DNA of 64,000 nt from JAMIFN01 sp035906235 (GTDB lineage Bacteria > Pseudomonadota > Gammaproteobacteria > Burkholderiales > Burkholderiaceae_C), in contig JAMIFN010000132.1 of NCBI GenBank assembly GCA_035906235.1, forward strand, positions 3,862 to 67,861. Reading direction: 5' to 3'. This document shows, piece by piece, positions 46,501 to 57,549 of this stretch. The stretch's first letter is position 1, and each line of letters starts with the position of its first letter. The notes under the pieces were generated by a model, which searched no databases, was not told where the DNA came from, and worked only from the letters and a program-made list of their open reading frames with translations. A program made the position numbers and the translations under genes.

Positions 46501-46714
46501 CGTTGATCTCGCGCTCGAGCATCTCAATCACGGTTTCCTCAATCATCTTGGCGGAGGCGCCTGGGTAGGCCACATTCACCGTCACGGTCGGTGGCGCCAC
46601 AGTGGGGTATTGCTCAACCGGCAGGCGGCTCAAACCCAAGGCGCCCACGATCATGACGATGAGCGCAATCACCCAAGCAAAAACAGGGCGGTCAATAAAG
46701 AAACGGGGTAGCAT
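43532..46714 (-). CDS. RND-family multidrug efflux pump, inner-membrane transporter
   Basis: The 1060-residue protein is a full-length HAE1-type RND pump of the AcrB/MexB group. It begins MLPRFFIDRPVFAWVIALIV, has the proton-relay pair in IGIVVDDAIVVVENVERVM (TM4), a TM11 GLSAKNAILIVEFAKDLH and twelve predicted membrane helices around two large periplasmic loops. It exports drugs and other amphiphiles through a tripartite complex with the adaptor encoded 79 bp upstream. No outer-membrane channel gene follows; ribB is next. Confidence 0.95.
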   Translation of the reverse strand: MLPRFFIDRPVFAWVIALIVMIVGALGLSRLPVEQYPTVAPPTVTVNVAYPGASAKMIEETVIEMLEREINGTPNLIYMESSSLSNGTGSIALSFEPGTDADAAQIEVQNRIARVQPRLPAIVSQNGVRVDQARTNLLMVVAMLGEKEEDLEAVADYASRTVIPELQRIKGMGQVTMYAAERAMRIWIDPAKLQAYGLSVAEVNAAIREQNAQISAGILGDTPFVSGQTTSATVVAPGQLKTVEEFQHIILRDDGQGATVRLADVARVELGAQSYANGASLNGKPAVMVGLMLSNDGNALSVANEVRTRMADMSKYFPKGMSWKAPYTTDKFVSISIKKVAMTLLEAMALVFLVMFLFLQNWRYTIIPTIVVPIALLGTFSVLQALGYSVNVLTMFGMVLVIGIVVDDAIVVVENVERVMREEGLGPVPATRKAMDQISGAVIGMTLVLISVFVPLTFFSGAVGNIYRQFAVVMASSIAFSGLMALILTPALCATLLKPVPQGEHEKKTGFFGAFNRIFDRNRDRYTGAIGRFLGASMRMAVVYAALLAVGVFVMMRLPSGFIPSEDQGSMFINLQLPPGATLERTAHALAQAEKVLMEQPEVESVVTVKGFSFSGQGQNTAFGFIALKDWSERQGPGQDASSVAGRVTGKLMSLSDGFLLAMNPPAIPALGRISGFALRLQDRNSQGQEALLAARNQLVALAQKSPMLAGVRAEGIEDAPQLQLDINRDVAAAQGVSMAAINTVLSTSLGSTYVNDFPNAGRLQRVIVQAADHARMEVDDIMKLPVLNKKGQTVLLGTVVTAHWISGPMMTVRYNGYPTMRITGSAAPGHSSGDAMAEMERLVTQLPPGFGYEWSGQSREEKLAGNSAIYVYLFAVLAVFLLLAALYESWTIPLAVLLSVPLGLLGVASGVWMRGMESDVYFQIGLVTIIGLSAKNAILIVEFAKDLHATGMTALQAAAHAAHMRFRPILMTSFAFMLGVVPLYFASGASSAAQRAIGTGVFWGMLVGTILAVFFVPTFYVLVRKFFPISGVEQERALEHAKEAGITAVTTGQHEGSSA

Positions 46715-46730
46715 TTTTATAGCCTTTTTC

Positions 46731-46764
46731 GCGTTTTATGGCGTAATAACTGCCTGAGCAGCTA
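46731..46764 (-). repeat. Dispersed repeat, copy 14 of 19
   Basis: GTTTTATGGCGTAATAA is followed by CTGCCTGAGCAGCTAT, inside the adaptor-pump intergenic gap. It diverges from the others at the GTAATAA segment. Confidence 0.85.
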
Positions 46765-46793
46765 TCAATATAGTAGTTATCAACACCCGTCTA

Positions 46794-48047
46794 TTAAGAC
46801 TTCGGAGCGCTGGCTGGCTGCGCGCTACTTGCGCTCGCCGCAGCCGGTGCAGCCAAAGCCGCCCGCTCGTGTTTCAGCAAGTCTGCGTAGGGTACGGTTT
46901 GCACTTTTTCGACGCCAGGCATGAGCTTCATCTGCCCACTCACCAGCACCTGTTCGCCATTGGCCAAGCCGCCGGTCACGACCCAGTCTGTCCCCATGCC
47001 TTTGGCAATTTGCACGGTGCGCGGCGCAAAGCTGCCGTCTTTGTTGACCACCAGCACCGCATCAGACTGCGCACCACGGGTTATCGCCTGCTGCGGCACC
47101 AAAACGGCGTTGGGCACACTGGCTTGCTCAATCCGCACCTTCACAAATAAGCCGGGCAGCAGCAGGTTTTGCGGGTTAGGTACTTCGGCACGGAGCTTGA
47201 CTTGGCCTGTCGCCTCATCCACCGCCATATCGGTAAAGAGCAAACGCCCCGCATTGGGGTAGATGCTGCCATCGTCCAGCACCACCTTCACCGCTGCCGC
47301 TTCAGCGCCATTGGCACGCTGCAGCGCGCCGGCAGCCAAATCACGGCGCATTTGCAGCACCTGCGCGGCACTTTGCGTGAAGTTGATGTAGAGGGTTTCG
47401 GTTTGTTGCACGCGCGCGACCACCGTGGCATCGTTGGCGCTGAGTAAATCCCCCTCGCTCACCAAAGCGCGGCCGATATGTCCGCTGATGGGCGCGCTGA
47501 TGGTGGTGCGATTCAGATTGGTTTGGGCATTGGCCAACTGCGCCTTGGCAGCTTGCAAATCAGCGGCGGCAGCGCGTTCAGTGGCCAGCACCAAATCAAA
47601 ATCTTGCTTGCTAACGATGTTTTTCTCTGCCATAGGCTGGTAGCGCTTGAGTTTGGCATCGGCCACGGCCCAATTGGCTTGGGCTTTGGCCAATTGCGCC
47701 TGTGCGGTGGCGGCGCTGTCGGCATAGGTCGAATCATCCATGCGGAAGAGCGCTTGGCCGGCCTTCACCGAGCTGCCCTCCTCAAACAAGCGTTTGAGCA
47801 CAACACCGCCAGCGCGTGCGCGCACATCGGCGCTGCGCGAGGCTTCCAGGCGCCCAGGTAACTCAGTGGCTACACCGACATCGCCAAGTTGGACCGTCAG
47901 CACCCCGACTGTAGGCAAATGCGCCTGCGCCGCCGCAGCGGCAGGTTTACCTGCATCACCTTTAGAGCATGCAGCCAAAACAGCCATGGCCAAAGCGGCA
48001 AAAACGGACAACGCCGGGCGGAGGGCAGAAGACAAAGCAATAGACAT
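46794..48047 (-). CDS. RND efflux periplasmic adaptor (membrane fusion protein)
   Basis: The 417-residue lipoprotein-type adaptor has a signal with lipobox LAACSKG, a lipoyl half (ELPGRLEASRSADVRARAGG), an alpha-hairpin (residues about 110-180), LNRTTISAPISGHIGRALVSEGDLL and beta-barrel domains. It bridges the pump and an outer-membrane channel. The C-terminal tail is Ala/Ser/Pro-rich. It is transcribed divergently from the TetR gene, with an AcrR-type operator between them. Confidence 0.94.
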   Translation of the reverse strand: MSIALSSALRPALSVFAALAMAVLAACSKGDAGKPAAAAAQAHLPTVGVLTVQLGDVGVATELPGRLEASRSADVRARAGGVVLKRLFEEGSSVKAGQALFRMDDSTYADSAATAQAQLAKAQANWAVADAKLKRYQPMAEKNIVSKQDFDLVLATERAAAADLQAAKAQLANAQTNLNRTTISAPISGHIGRALVSEGDLLSANDATVVARVQQTETLYINFTQSAAQVLQMRRDLAAGALQRANGAEAAAVKVVLDDGSIYPNAGRLLFTDMAVDEATGQVKLRAEVPNPQNLLLPGLFVKVRIEQASVPNAVLVPQQAITRGAQSDAVLVVNKDGSFAPRTVQIAKGMGTDWVVTGGLANGEQVLVSGQMKLMPGVEKVQTVPYADLLKHERAALAAPAAASASSAQPASAPKS

Positions 48048-48082
48048 AGATCAATCTTTCAGCATAACTATATGGCGCATTT

Positions 48083-48106
48083 TACATACAATCATGTATG
48101 TATGTA
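48083..48106. promoter_or_regulatory. AcrR-type operator, 24-bp palindrome
   Basis: TACATACA-N8-TGTATGTA lies between the adaptor and TetR genes, in the middle of the 105-bp divergent region. As I recall it, the E. coli AcrR operator has the same outer 8-mers and the same 8-bp spacing. The TGTATG motif repeats once more at 48103-48108, so an overlapping register is possible. It should be where the 48153 repressor binds to control both itself and the pump. Confidence 0.82.
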
Positions 48107-48152
48107 TGTTAAGATTTGAAAAACCTTTCCTTTTTTCATACTTTGAGATTTC

Positions 48153-48791
48153 ATGGTTCGCCGTACCAAAGCCGAAGCCGAACAGACCCGCCATGCGGTA
48201 CTGGATGCGGCTGAGCGCCTATTCCATAGCAAAGGGGTGTCGGCTACCAGTTTGGGCGATATTGCGGCGGCGGCTGGGGTGACGCGTGGCGCGATTTACT
48301 GGCACTTTAAAGACAAGGTCGATGTCTTTAACGCCATGATGGAGCGCGTGACCTTGCCCCTAGAGGATTTGGTCGGGACTGCGGTCAACCAAAGCCAAGG
48401 GCATGCGCTGGCCAGCTTGCGCCGCGTGGTGGGCAGCACTATGGCGCGCATGCAAGAGGATGCCCAAATCCGGCAGGTGTTTGACATTACTCGTAACCGC
48501 GCGGCTTATGTGGCCGACATGCAGCCTGTGCACGAACGCTTGATGCGCACCCGCGATGCCTTTATTGCCCATACCCAAAAGGCCTTGGCTTTAGAGGTTG
48601 CGGCACAGCAGCGCCCTTTGTGCCTACCCTTAGAGCAGGCTGCCTTGGTTTTGCATACCCAAATCGACGGCATGATCCATTTATGGTTAATGGAGCCTGC
48701 AGCCTTTGATCTGCCCAGTATTGGCTTGGCCGCTTTTGATGTAGCGGTGCGTGGTTTGGGTTTGGATCTCATCCACGGCGACAGCATTTAA
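48153..48791 (+). CDS. TetR/AcrR-family repressor of the RND pump
   Basis: The 212-residue protein has an N-terminal HTH (SATSLGDIAAAAGVTRGAIY, then WHFKDKVDVFNAMMERV) and an AcrR-like C-terminal ligand domain (LRRVVGSTMARMQEDAQIRQVFDI). It begins MVRRTKAEAEQTRHAVLDAAERLF, like AcrR and TtgR. By position and operator it probably represses the pump operon until a substrate binds. Confidence 0.94.
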   Translation: MVRRTKAEAEQTRHAVLDAAERLFHSKGVSATSLGDIAAAAGVTRGAIYWHFKDKVDVFNAMMERVTLPLEDLVGTAVNQSQGHALASLRRVVGSTMARMQEDAQIRQVFDITRNRAAYVADMQPVHERLMRTRDAFIAHTQKALALEVAAQQRPLCLPLEQAALVLHTQIDGMIHLWLMEPAAFDLPSIGLAAFDVAVRGLGLDLIHGDSI

Positions 48792-48817
48792 AGCCAAGCC
48801 TCTTGTATTTCTGCCAG

Positions 48818-48845
48818 CCTAACAACGATCGGTATCGGTGTTAGG
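48818..48845. repeat. 28-bp near-perfect hairpin upstream of nadE
   Basis: CCTAACAACGAT and ATCGGTGTTAGG pair across a CGGT loop with 11 of 12 matches. It lies 27 bp after the TetR gene stop. There is no T tract on either strand, so it may be a terminator-like structure, an operator, or part of the nadE leader. Confidence 0.7.
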
Positions 48846-48944
48846 CACATGCTCAGATGCCCAGCAAACGGGCGCGCCCTTCCCTAGAAAATACAATAGA
48901 AACCTGTGCAAAACCTTTTCCCACCTGCCTTGCCCTATTCCGCC

Positions 48945-51776
<2,832 letters not shown>

Positions 51777-51780
<4 letters not shown>

Positions 51781-52538
51781 TCTTGGGCTAGCGCTTCTTG
51801 GCGTTTTTTGCGCGCGCGGATGTTCAGCATTTCCACCCCCATCGAGAAAGCCATGGCGGTATAGACATAGGCTTTGGGCACATGCACATCAAAGGCTTCA
51901 GCCGTGAGCAGCATACCCACCATGACCAAAAAGGCCAGCGCCAATACTTTGACCGAAGGGTGGCTATCGACAAAATCGCCTATGGGTTTGGCGGCAAACA
52001 TCATGACGATGACGGCGGCGATGATGGCTGCCGCCATGACGCCTATGTGATCAATCATGCCGACGGCGGTGATGATGGAGTCGAGCGAAAACACGATGTC
52101 GATGACGGCAATCTGCGCAATCACGCTCCAAAACAGTTTTTTGCCTGCGGTTTTGATAGGGGCGTTTTTGGCTTCTTCGGCTTGATGGTCAGTGCTCAGC
52201 TCTCGGGCTTCAACCTCCACAAAAATCTCGTGCGAGGCTTTCCACAACAAAAACAAGCCCCCCGCCAGCAGCACCAAATCGCGCCCGCTGATGCCTTGGC
52301 CGAACAGGTGAAAGAGGTCAGTTTTCAGCGTCATCAGCCAGCCGAGCGAGAACAATAAGCCCAAACGCGTGACCATGGCAAAAGCCAGGCCGATGCGGCG
52401 TCCCAAATCGCGCTGTTCGGCAGGTAGGCGGCTGACCAAAATCGAGATAAAGATGATGTTGTCCACGCCCAAGACAATTTCCAGCATGGCCAGCATGCCA
52501 AAGGCGATCCACATTTGCGGGTCGAGTAAAAATTCCAT
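51777..52538 (-). CDS. TerC-family membrane protein
   Basis: The 253-residue protein has seven hydrophobic helices with the acidic signature LEIVLGVDNIIFISIL and its inverted-repeat partner VIDIVFSLDSIITAVGMIDH. TerC proteins are linked to metal (Mn) export and tellurite resistance. The last 4 bp, CTAG, are shared with the convergent E1-like gene, each strand reading its own TAG stop. Confidence 0.93.
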
Positions 52539-52624
52539 AACAAGCTCAAAAAAAGGCTAAGAGGGCGCAATTATGCCAAGGCAAAATACCCTTAAAAAAG
52601 CCATTCTTAAAGCCTTGTAGGGCT

Positions 52625-52656
52625 GTAGGCGGCTAAAAACCTGCCTGAGCAGCTAT
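52625..52656 (-). repeat. Dispersed repeat, copy 16 of 19
   Basis: TAGGCGGCTAAAAA is followed by CCTGCCTGAGCAGCTAT, upstream of terC. Confidence 0.85.
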
Positions 52657-52687
52657 TAAAATAATAGTGAAAATATTTTCAGTGCGC

Positions 52688-52708
52688 AAAAAAGGCGCCG
52701 TAGCGCCT
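52688..52708 (-). terminator. Rho-independent terminator for the ferredoxin-reductase-like gene
   Basis: On the - strand AGGCGC and GCGCCT (52693-52708) pair across a four-base loop and end in a run of Ts. It lies 30 bp after the stop codon of the 52738 gene. Confidence 0.85.
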
Positions 52709-52737
52709 GGTGGGTGAGCGCAGTAGCCAGTTGCCGC

Positions 52738-53784
52738 TTAATCAGGGAATTTGACCGTGACTTGCGCCGAAGTGGGCACGGATTGGCAAGACAAAATCAT
52801 GCCGCGCGCCAAATCGCGCTCGCTCAGGGCTTCGTTGTGGCGCATCTGCGCGCTGCCCGATTCGAGCTTGCACATACAGGTCGAGCACATACCCGCCTGG
52901 CAAGAATAGGGCGCTTGGATTTTGTTGCGCAGCGCCGCTTCCAAAATGGTTTCGTTTTCGTTCACATCAACGGTGTAGGTCTCGCCCCAGAGCTTGATGG
53001 TCACTTGCGCACCATCGACCGCGCCCGCTACGGCGCTATGGTCTTGTTCTGCGCCTTCTTCGGGCAGCGAGGCAAAGCGCTCCACATGCACCGCGTCTGC
53101 GGGCAGGCCCGCATCCAGCGCCGCACCTTCGGCTGCGTCCATAAAGGCGCCAGGGCCGCAGATAAACACCTCAGGCTTGTTCAATTGGGGCAATTGCTCT
53201 TGTATCCATTTGGTCAAACCTGAGCGATTGGCAAAACCTTTATCTTGATCCAGCCAATGGATGACTTGCAGGCGCTCCATATGCTCCATAGACAGCTGCT
53301 GCAGCTTTTCTAAAAAGATGACGCTGGCCCAATCGCGGTTGGCGTAAAACAAGGTGACTTTGCCCCTGCCGTTTTGTAAGGCACTGCGCGCGATGGAATA
53401 CACAGGCGTGATGCCGCTGCCACCAGCAAACAGCAGTTTGTCGCGGTTGGCATCTTTGCTGACAAACAGGCCGCTGGGGGGCAGCAATTCAATGCTGTCG
53501 CCTTTTTTCAAGTTGTCGCAAAGCCAGTTAGAGCCACGGCCATCGGCAATGCGTTTGACCGTCACCCGTGGGCGCAGGTCTAGGCCGGGCGCAGACGACA
53601 TGGAATAGCAACGCGGCAGAAATTTGCCCTGGTAAGGCACGCGCAGGGTTAAAAACTGCCCCGATTGGTAGGCAAACTGCTCGGCCAACTCGGGCGGCAC
53701 TTCAAAGCTGAAAGATTTGGCCTCGTCAGTCTCGCTGATGACGGAGGCGACTTGGAGGCTGAGGTATTGGGGGGCGGTGCTCAC
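52738..53784 (-). CDS. FAD/NAD(P)H reductase with C-terminal 2Fe-2S ferredoxin domain
   Basis: The 348-residue protein has an FAD-binding barrel (RCYSMSSAP, RVTVKRI), an NAD(P) domain (FAGGSGITPVYSI, VFICGPGAFMD) and a plant-type ferredoxin domain with CQAGMCSTCMC and a later LSCQSVP. This is the PaaE/KshB class, which passes electrons from NAD(P)H to an oxygenase. Being divergent, 134 bp from a ketosteroid-dehydrogenase-like gene, it may serve steroid or other ring oxidation; that is inference. It starts with GTG. Confidence 0.9.
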   Translation of the reverse strand: MSTAPQYLSLQVASVISETDEAKSFSFEVPPELAEQFAYQSGQFLTLRVPYQGKFLPRCYSMSSAPGLDLRPRVTVKRIADGRGSNWLCDNLKKGDSIELLPPSGLFVSKDANRDKLLFAGGSGITPVYSIARSALQNGRGKVTLFYANRDWASVIFLEKLQQLSMEHMERLQVIHWLDQDKGFANRSGLTKWIQEQLPQLNKPEVFICGPGAFMDAAEGAALDAGLPADAVHVERFASLPEEGAEQDHSAVAGAVDGAQVTIKLWGETYTVDVNENETILEAALRNKIQAPYSCQAGMCSTCMCKLESGSAQMRHNEALSERDLARGMILSCQSVPTSAQVTVKFPD

Positions 53785-53918
53785 GGCGGCTTTACTCTCT
53801 GCGAAAACGGCAAAGCGGCGATTTTAGCCAGATGCTGCCCATGCATAATGCGCAGCAGCAAAACACCAAGGCCAGCCCTTCTAGGCGGCCAGCTCAGAGA
53901 CCGCAAGAGAGAAGGCCC

Positions 53919-55616
53919 ATGGCAGCAGCGCAAAACACCCAAACCCACCAATCAGCCAGCCCCGTGTACGAGGCGCGGCGTATTACCAGCGCCGATCAAG
54001 AACTGTGGAACGCCAGCGCCGATGTGATTGTGGTGGGCTGGGGCTGCGCCGGCGCCAGCGCCGCTTTAGAAGCAAGGGAGCAGGGTTTAGAAGTCACGGT
54101 GCTTGAACGCTTTGAGGGCGGTGGCGCTAGTCGGCTCTCAGGCGGCATTGTGTATGCGGGCGGTGGCACGCCTTATCAAAAAGCCGCAGGCTACGAAGAC
54201 AGTGTGGACAATATGTTCGCCTACCTGAAAAAAGAAAACCAAGGCGTGGTCAGCGACGCCACCCTGCGTCAATTCTGCGAGCAAAGCGCGGGCAATTTGG
54301 CTTGGCTAGAGCAAAACGGCGCGCGTTATGAGGCCAGCTACCTCAAGGTCAAAACCTCTTACCCGCCCAAAGACAAATTCTTTTACTACTCGGGCAACGA
54401 AGCCGTGCCCGCCTACCGCACGGCGGGTTTTGCGCCCGTACCGCGCGGGCATCGCACCTATGGCGCCAATATGTCGGGCGAGGCGCTGATGGACGCGCTG
54501 CAAGCGGCCACGCGCAGCAGCGGCACGAAAGTGATGACGCAAACCGTGGTGCGGCGTTTGGTGGTCGATGCCGCGGGCGCGGTGGTGGGGGTGGAGTGCT
54601 ATCAGTTGCCAGCTGGCCACCCGCAAACCCTGCGCCACCAAAAGCTCTCGGCCTCTATCCCCAATTGGCGCAATATCGCCCCGCCCTTGGCGCAGAAAAA
54701 ACGCAATGAGCAAGCACAGATTGAAGAAGCGCTGATCGCCAGCGGTGCCGCCAAACCGCAGCTGATTCGCGCGCGCAAAGGCGTGGTGCTGGCCACGGGT
54801 GGCTTTATCTTCAATTTAGACATGGTGGCGCAGCACGCGCCGCATTTTTCCCAGGCTTTTTTGCTGGGCACGGCTGGGTGCGACGGCAGCGGCATTCGTC
54901 TGGGGCAAAGCATCCAAGGCACAACAGGGCAGATGCACAATTTCTCGGGCTGGCGTTTTATTACCCCGCCCGTGGTTTGGCCGCGTGGCATCGTGGTCAA
55001 TACCCAAGGCGCGCGCTTTTGCAATGAACAGGTTTATGGCGAGCGCCTGGGCCACGAAATGATGGAACACCAAGGCGGCAAAGCCTGGCTGATTTTGGAC
55101 AAACGCTTGCTGCGTTCGGCCTGGCGCGAATGCGTGACGGGCGGCTGGTGGTATTTTCAGTGGCTGCCCGCCATGCTGAGCATGTTGCTGGCCAAAAAAG
55201 CCGCCACGCCCGAGGCCTTGGCTGCCAAAATTGGCGCTGACCCAGGGACTTTGCGCCGCGAAATCGATGCCTACAACGCTGCAGCGGCAGCGCCCAGTGG
55301 CGACGAGCTGCAGCCCAGCGACCCACAGGGCAAAGCGCCCGATATGTGCCAAGCGCTGGATGCCGCGCCGTATTACGCTGTTGATATTTCTGTCACATCG
55401 CCTACTTTGCCCATGGCCGCCATCACCTTGGGTGGCCTTAAGGTGAGTGAAGAAAGTGGGCGCGTGCTCACAGCCAATGGCGCGGAAATACAGGGCTTGT
55501 ATGCCGTCGGGCGTGCGGCTGTGGGCATTCCCTCGGCGCGTTATATCAGCGGCTTGTCGCTGGCCGATTGTGTGTTTTCGGGGCGCCGCGCGGCACGGCA
55601 TGCCGCCGGACACTAA
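53919..55616 (+). CDS. FAD-dependent dehydrogenase, 3-ketosteroid-dehydrogenase-like
   Basis: The 565-residue flavoprotein has the FAD loop VIVVGWGCAGASAALEAREQ, ERFEGGGASRLSGGIVYAGGG, VVLATGGFIFN and a C-terminal GLYAVGRAAVGIPSARYISGL. It belongs to the fumarate-reductase/ketosteroid-dehydrogenase superfamily. The general look is of a 3-oxosteroid or similar enone dehydrogenase, but the substrate cannot be read from sequence. ATG at 53919 follows GAGAAGG. The next gene, enzyme I, is 17 bp later but functionally unrelated. Confidence 0.85.
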   Translation: MAAAQNTQTHQSASPVYEARRITSADQELWNASADVIVVGWGCAGASAALEAREQGLEVTVLERFEGGGASRLSGGIVYAGGGTPYQKAAGYEDSVDNMFAYLKKENQGVVSDATLRQFCEQSAGNLAWLEQNGARYEASYLKVKTSYPPKDKFFYYSGNEAVPAYRTAGFAPVPRGHRTYGANMSGEALMDALQAATRSSGTKVMTQTVVRRLVVDAAGAVVGVECYQLPAGHPQTLRHQKLSASIPNWRNIAPPLAQKKRNEQAQIEEALIASGAAKPQLIRARKGVVLATGGFIFNLDMVAQHAPHFSQAFLLGTAGCDGSGIRLGQSIQGTTGQMHNFSGWRFITPPVVWPRGIVVNTQGARFCNEQVYGERLGHEMMEHQGGKAWLILDKRLLRSAWRECVTGGWWYFQWLPAMLSMLLAKKAATPEALAAKIGADPGTLRREIDAYNAAAAAPSGDELQPSDPQGKAPDMCQALDAAPYYAVDISVTSPTLPMAAITLGGLKVSEESGRVLTANGAEIQGLYAVGRAAVGIPSARYISGLSLADCVFSGRRAARHAAGH

Positions 55617-55633
55617 AGCCCAAGGGGGTAGCC

Positions 55634-57343
55634 ATGAATTGCGAGCGCATCCAAGGTTTAGCCGTCTCCCGTGGCATTGCCATAGGCCGCGCTGTGCTGC
55701 TGGCACACAGCCGCAGCAGTGTGCGCCACTACTACATCAGCGCCGAGCAGGTGGAGGCCGAAATTGCCCGCCTAGCGCAGGCGCGGCGTGTGGTGGTGGC
55801 CGAGTTAGAGGCGCTGCAAGCGGCCTTGCCAGACGACGCGCCGCCTGAGCTGGCGGGGATTTTGGAAGTGCATATGCTGCTCTTGCAAGACCCCGATCTG
55901 ATCGCCAGCATCAAGCAATGGGTGAGTGAGCGCCACTACAACGCCGAATGGGCGTTGACGCGCCAGCTGGAAATTTTGGTGCGCCAGTTTGAGGACATGG
56001 ATGATGACTATCTGCGTGAACGCAAGGCCGATTTAGAGCAGGTGGTCGAGCGCGTGTTGCAGGCCATGCAAGCGGCGCAAGGCGGCATCAGCGCCATGCG
56101 CCAGGCCGAGGCCTCGGCGCAGGCCCTGCTGGGCGGTGGGCTGGGCGAGCACGAAGCGGTGATTTTGGTGGCGCACGATTTGATGCCCGCCGATATGCTG
56201 CAGTTCAAATCCTCGGTGTTTTCGGGCTTTATCACCGATGTGGGCGGCCCCACGGCGCACACCGCCATCGTGGCGCGCAGCATGGACATCCCCGCTGTGG
56301 TGGGCACACGCGTGGCCAGCCAACAGCTGCGCCAAGACGATTTGCTGATTTTGGATGGCGATGCGGGCCTAGTATTGGTCAACCCCAGCCCTGCAACCCT
56401 AGAGGAATACCGCCGCCGCCAAGCGCAAGAGTTGCACAACCGCGCCCGTCTAGAGCAAATCAAACACACGCCTTGCCGCAGTGCCGATGGCCATGCTGTC
56501 GAGCTTTTGGCTAATATCGAGCAACCACAAGACGCCGCCTTGGCCCTGGCTGCGGGCGCGGTCGGTGTGGGGCTGTTTCGTAGCGAGTTTTTATTTATGG
56601 GGCGTGGCGGCGAGCTGCCTGACGAAGAAGAGCAATACCTGGCCTACAAACAGGCTGTGGAAGGGATGCAAGGCCTGCCCGTCACCATCCGCACGCTCGA
56701 TATCGGTGCGGATAAGCCCTTGGATGGCAACCACGCCGCCCACCCCGAATGCGACCCCGAGGACAACCCCGCCCTGGGCTTGCGAGCCATTCGTTGGAGC
56801 CTAGCCGAGCCCATCATGTTTCGCACGCAGCTGCGGGCGCTCTTGCGGGCGGCGCAGCACGGCACGGTAAAAATCCTCATCCCCATGCTGTGCTGCGAAG
56901 CGGAGATTCTGCAGGTCTTCGAGCAATTGGCGCAAAGCCGCGCCGAGCTGGATGCGCGGGGGCAGGCTTACGGTGCGGTACAAATGGGCGCCATGATTGA
57001 GATCCCCGCCGCTGCGCTGCAGGCAGATCGCTTCTTGGACTTCTTCGATTTTCTATCGATAGGCACCAACGACCTGATTCAGTACACCCTGGCCATCGAT
57101 CGCACCGATGAACGCCTGATGCACCTGTACAACCCGCGCCACCCAGCGGTGCTGCAGCTCATTGCGCACACCATCGCGGCGGCTAATCGGCGCGCTAAGG
57201 CGGTGAGTGTCTGCGGCGAAATGGCGGGCGATACCGCCTACACCCAGCTCTTGCTGGGCTTGGGGCTGCGCAGTTTTTCTATGCACCCGGTGCAATTGCT
57301 GCCGGTGAAGGCGGTGGTGCTGGGTAGCCGTGTGCAAGCCTAG
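55634..57343 (+). CDS. ptsI: Phosphoenolpyruvate-protein phosphotransferase (PTS enzyme I)
   Basis: The 569-residue enzyme starts the PTS relay by taking phosphate from PEP and passing it to HPr. It shows GLAVSRGIAIGRAVLL, the phosphohistidine site TDVGGPTAHTAIVARSMDIPAVVG, PEP-site motifs GLFRSEFLFM and GAMIEIPAA, and the active Cys in SVCGEMAGD. The GAF domain of PtsP is absent, so it is classical-length EI. ATG at 55634 follows AAGGGGG. Its HPr partner is likely the gene at 39049. Confidence 0.95.
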   Translation: MNCERIQGLAVSRGIAIGRAVLLAHSRSSVRHYYISAEQVEAEIARLAQARRVVVAELEALQAALPDDAPPELAGILEVHMLLLQDPDLIASIKQWVSERHYNAEWALTRQLEILVRQFEDMDDDYLRERKADLEQVVERVLQAMQAAQGGISAMRQAEASAQALLGGGLGEHEAVILVAHDLMPADMLQFKSSVFSGFITDVGGPTAHTAIVARSMDIPAVVGTRVASQQLRQDDLLILDGDAGLVLVNPSPATLEEYRRRQAQELHNRARLEQIKHTPCRSADGHAVELLANIEQPQDAALALAAGAVGVGLFRSEFLFMGRGGELPDEEEQYLAYKQAVEGMQGLPVTIRTLDIGADKPLDGNHAAHPECDPEDNPALGLRAIRWSLAEPIMFRTQLRALLRAAQHGTVKILIPMLCCEAEILQVFEQLAQSRAELDARGQAYGAVQMGAMIEIPAAALQADRFLDFFDFLSIGTNDLIQYTLAIDRTDERLMHLYNPRHPAVLQLIAHTIAAANRRAKAVSVCGEMAGDTAYTQLLLGLGLRSFSMHPVQLLPVKAVVLGSRVQA

Positions 57344-57372
57344 TTTGACGGTATTTTAGGCATGTTTTAGGG

Positions 57373-57406
57373 GTTTTAGGCCGTAAAACCTGCCTGAGTA
57401 GCTATC
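57373..57406 (-). repeat. Dispersed repeat, copy 17 of 19
   Basis: GTTTTAGGCCGTAAAA is followed by CCTGCCTGAGTAGCT, in the convergent spacer between ptsI and gabD. Confidence 0.9.
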
Positions 57407-57422
57407 TTTTTATGCTTTAGTC

Positions 57423-57500
57423 ATGCTGCGCGTAGTCGCAGCATCCAAGTGAGGTTTTGTAGAAGCTCCCTGACTGGATTCCGCGACTGACGCGCGGAAT
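57423..57500. repeat. Palindrome pair in the ptsI-gabD spacer
   Basis: ATGCTGCG pairs with CGCAGCAT (57423-57444), and ATTCCGCG (57478-57485) pairs with CGCGGAAT (57493-57500). The flanks GGATT and GGAATGAC recall the dRS3-like block at 8612-8687. Confidence 0.65.
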
Positions 57501-57549
57501 GACAGTCCCGGTCAATAAATAAATGCTTGGCTGTTATTGGTGGGGGGAT

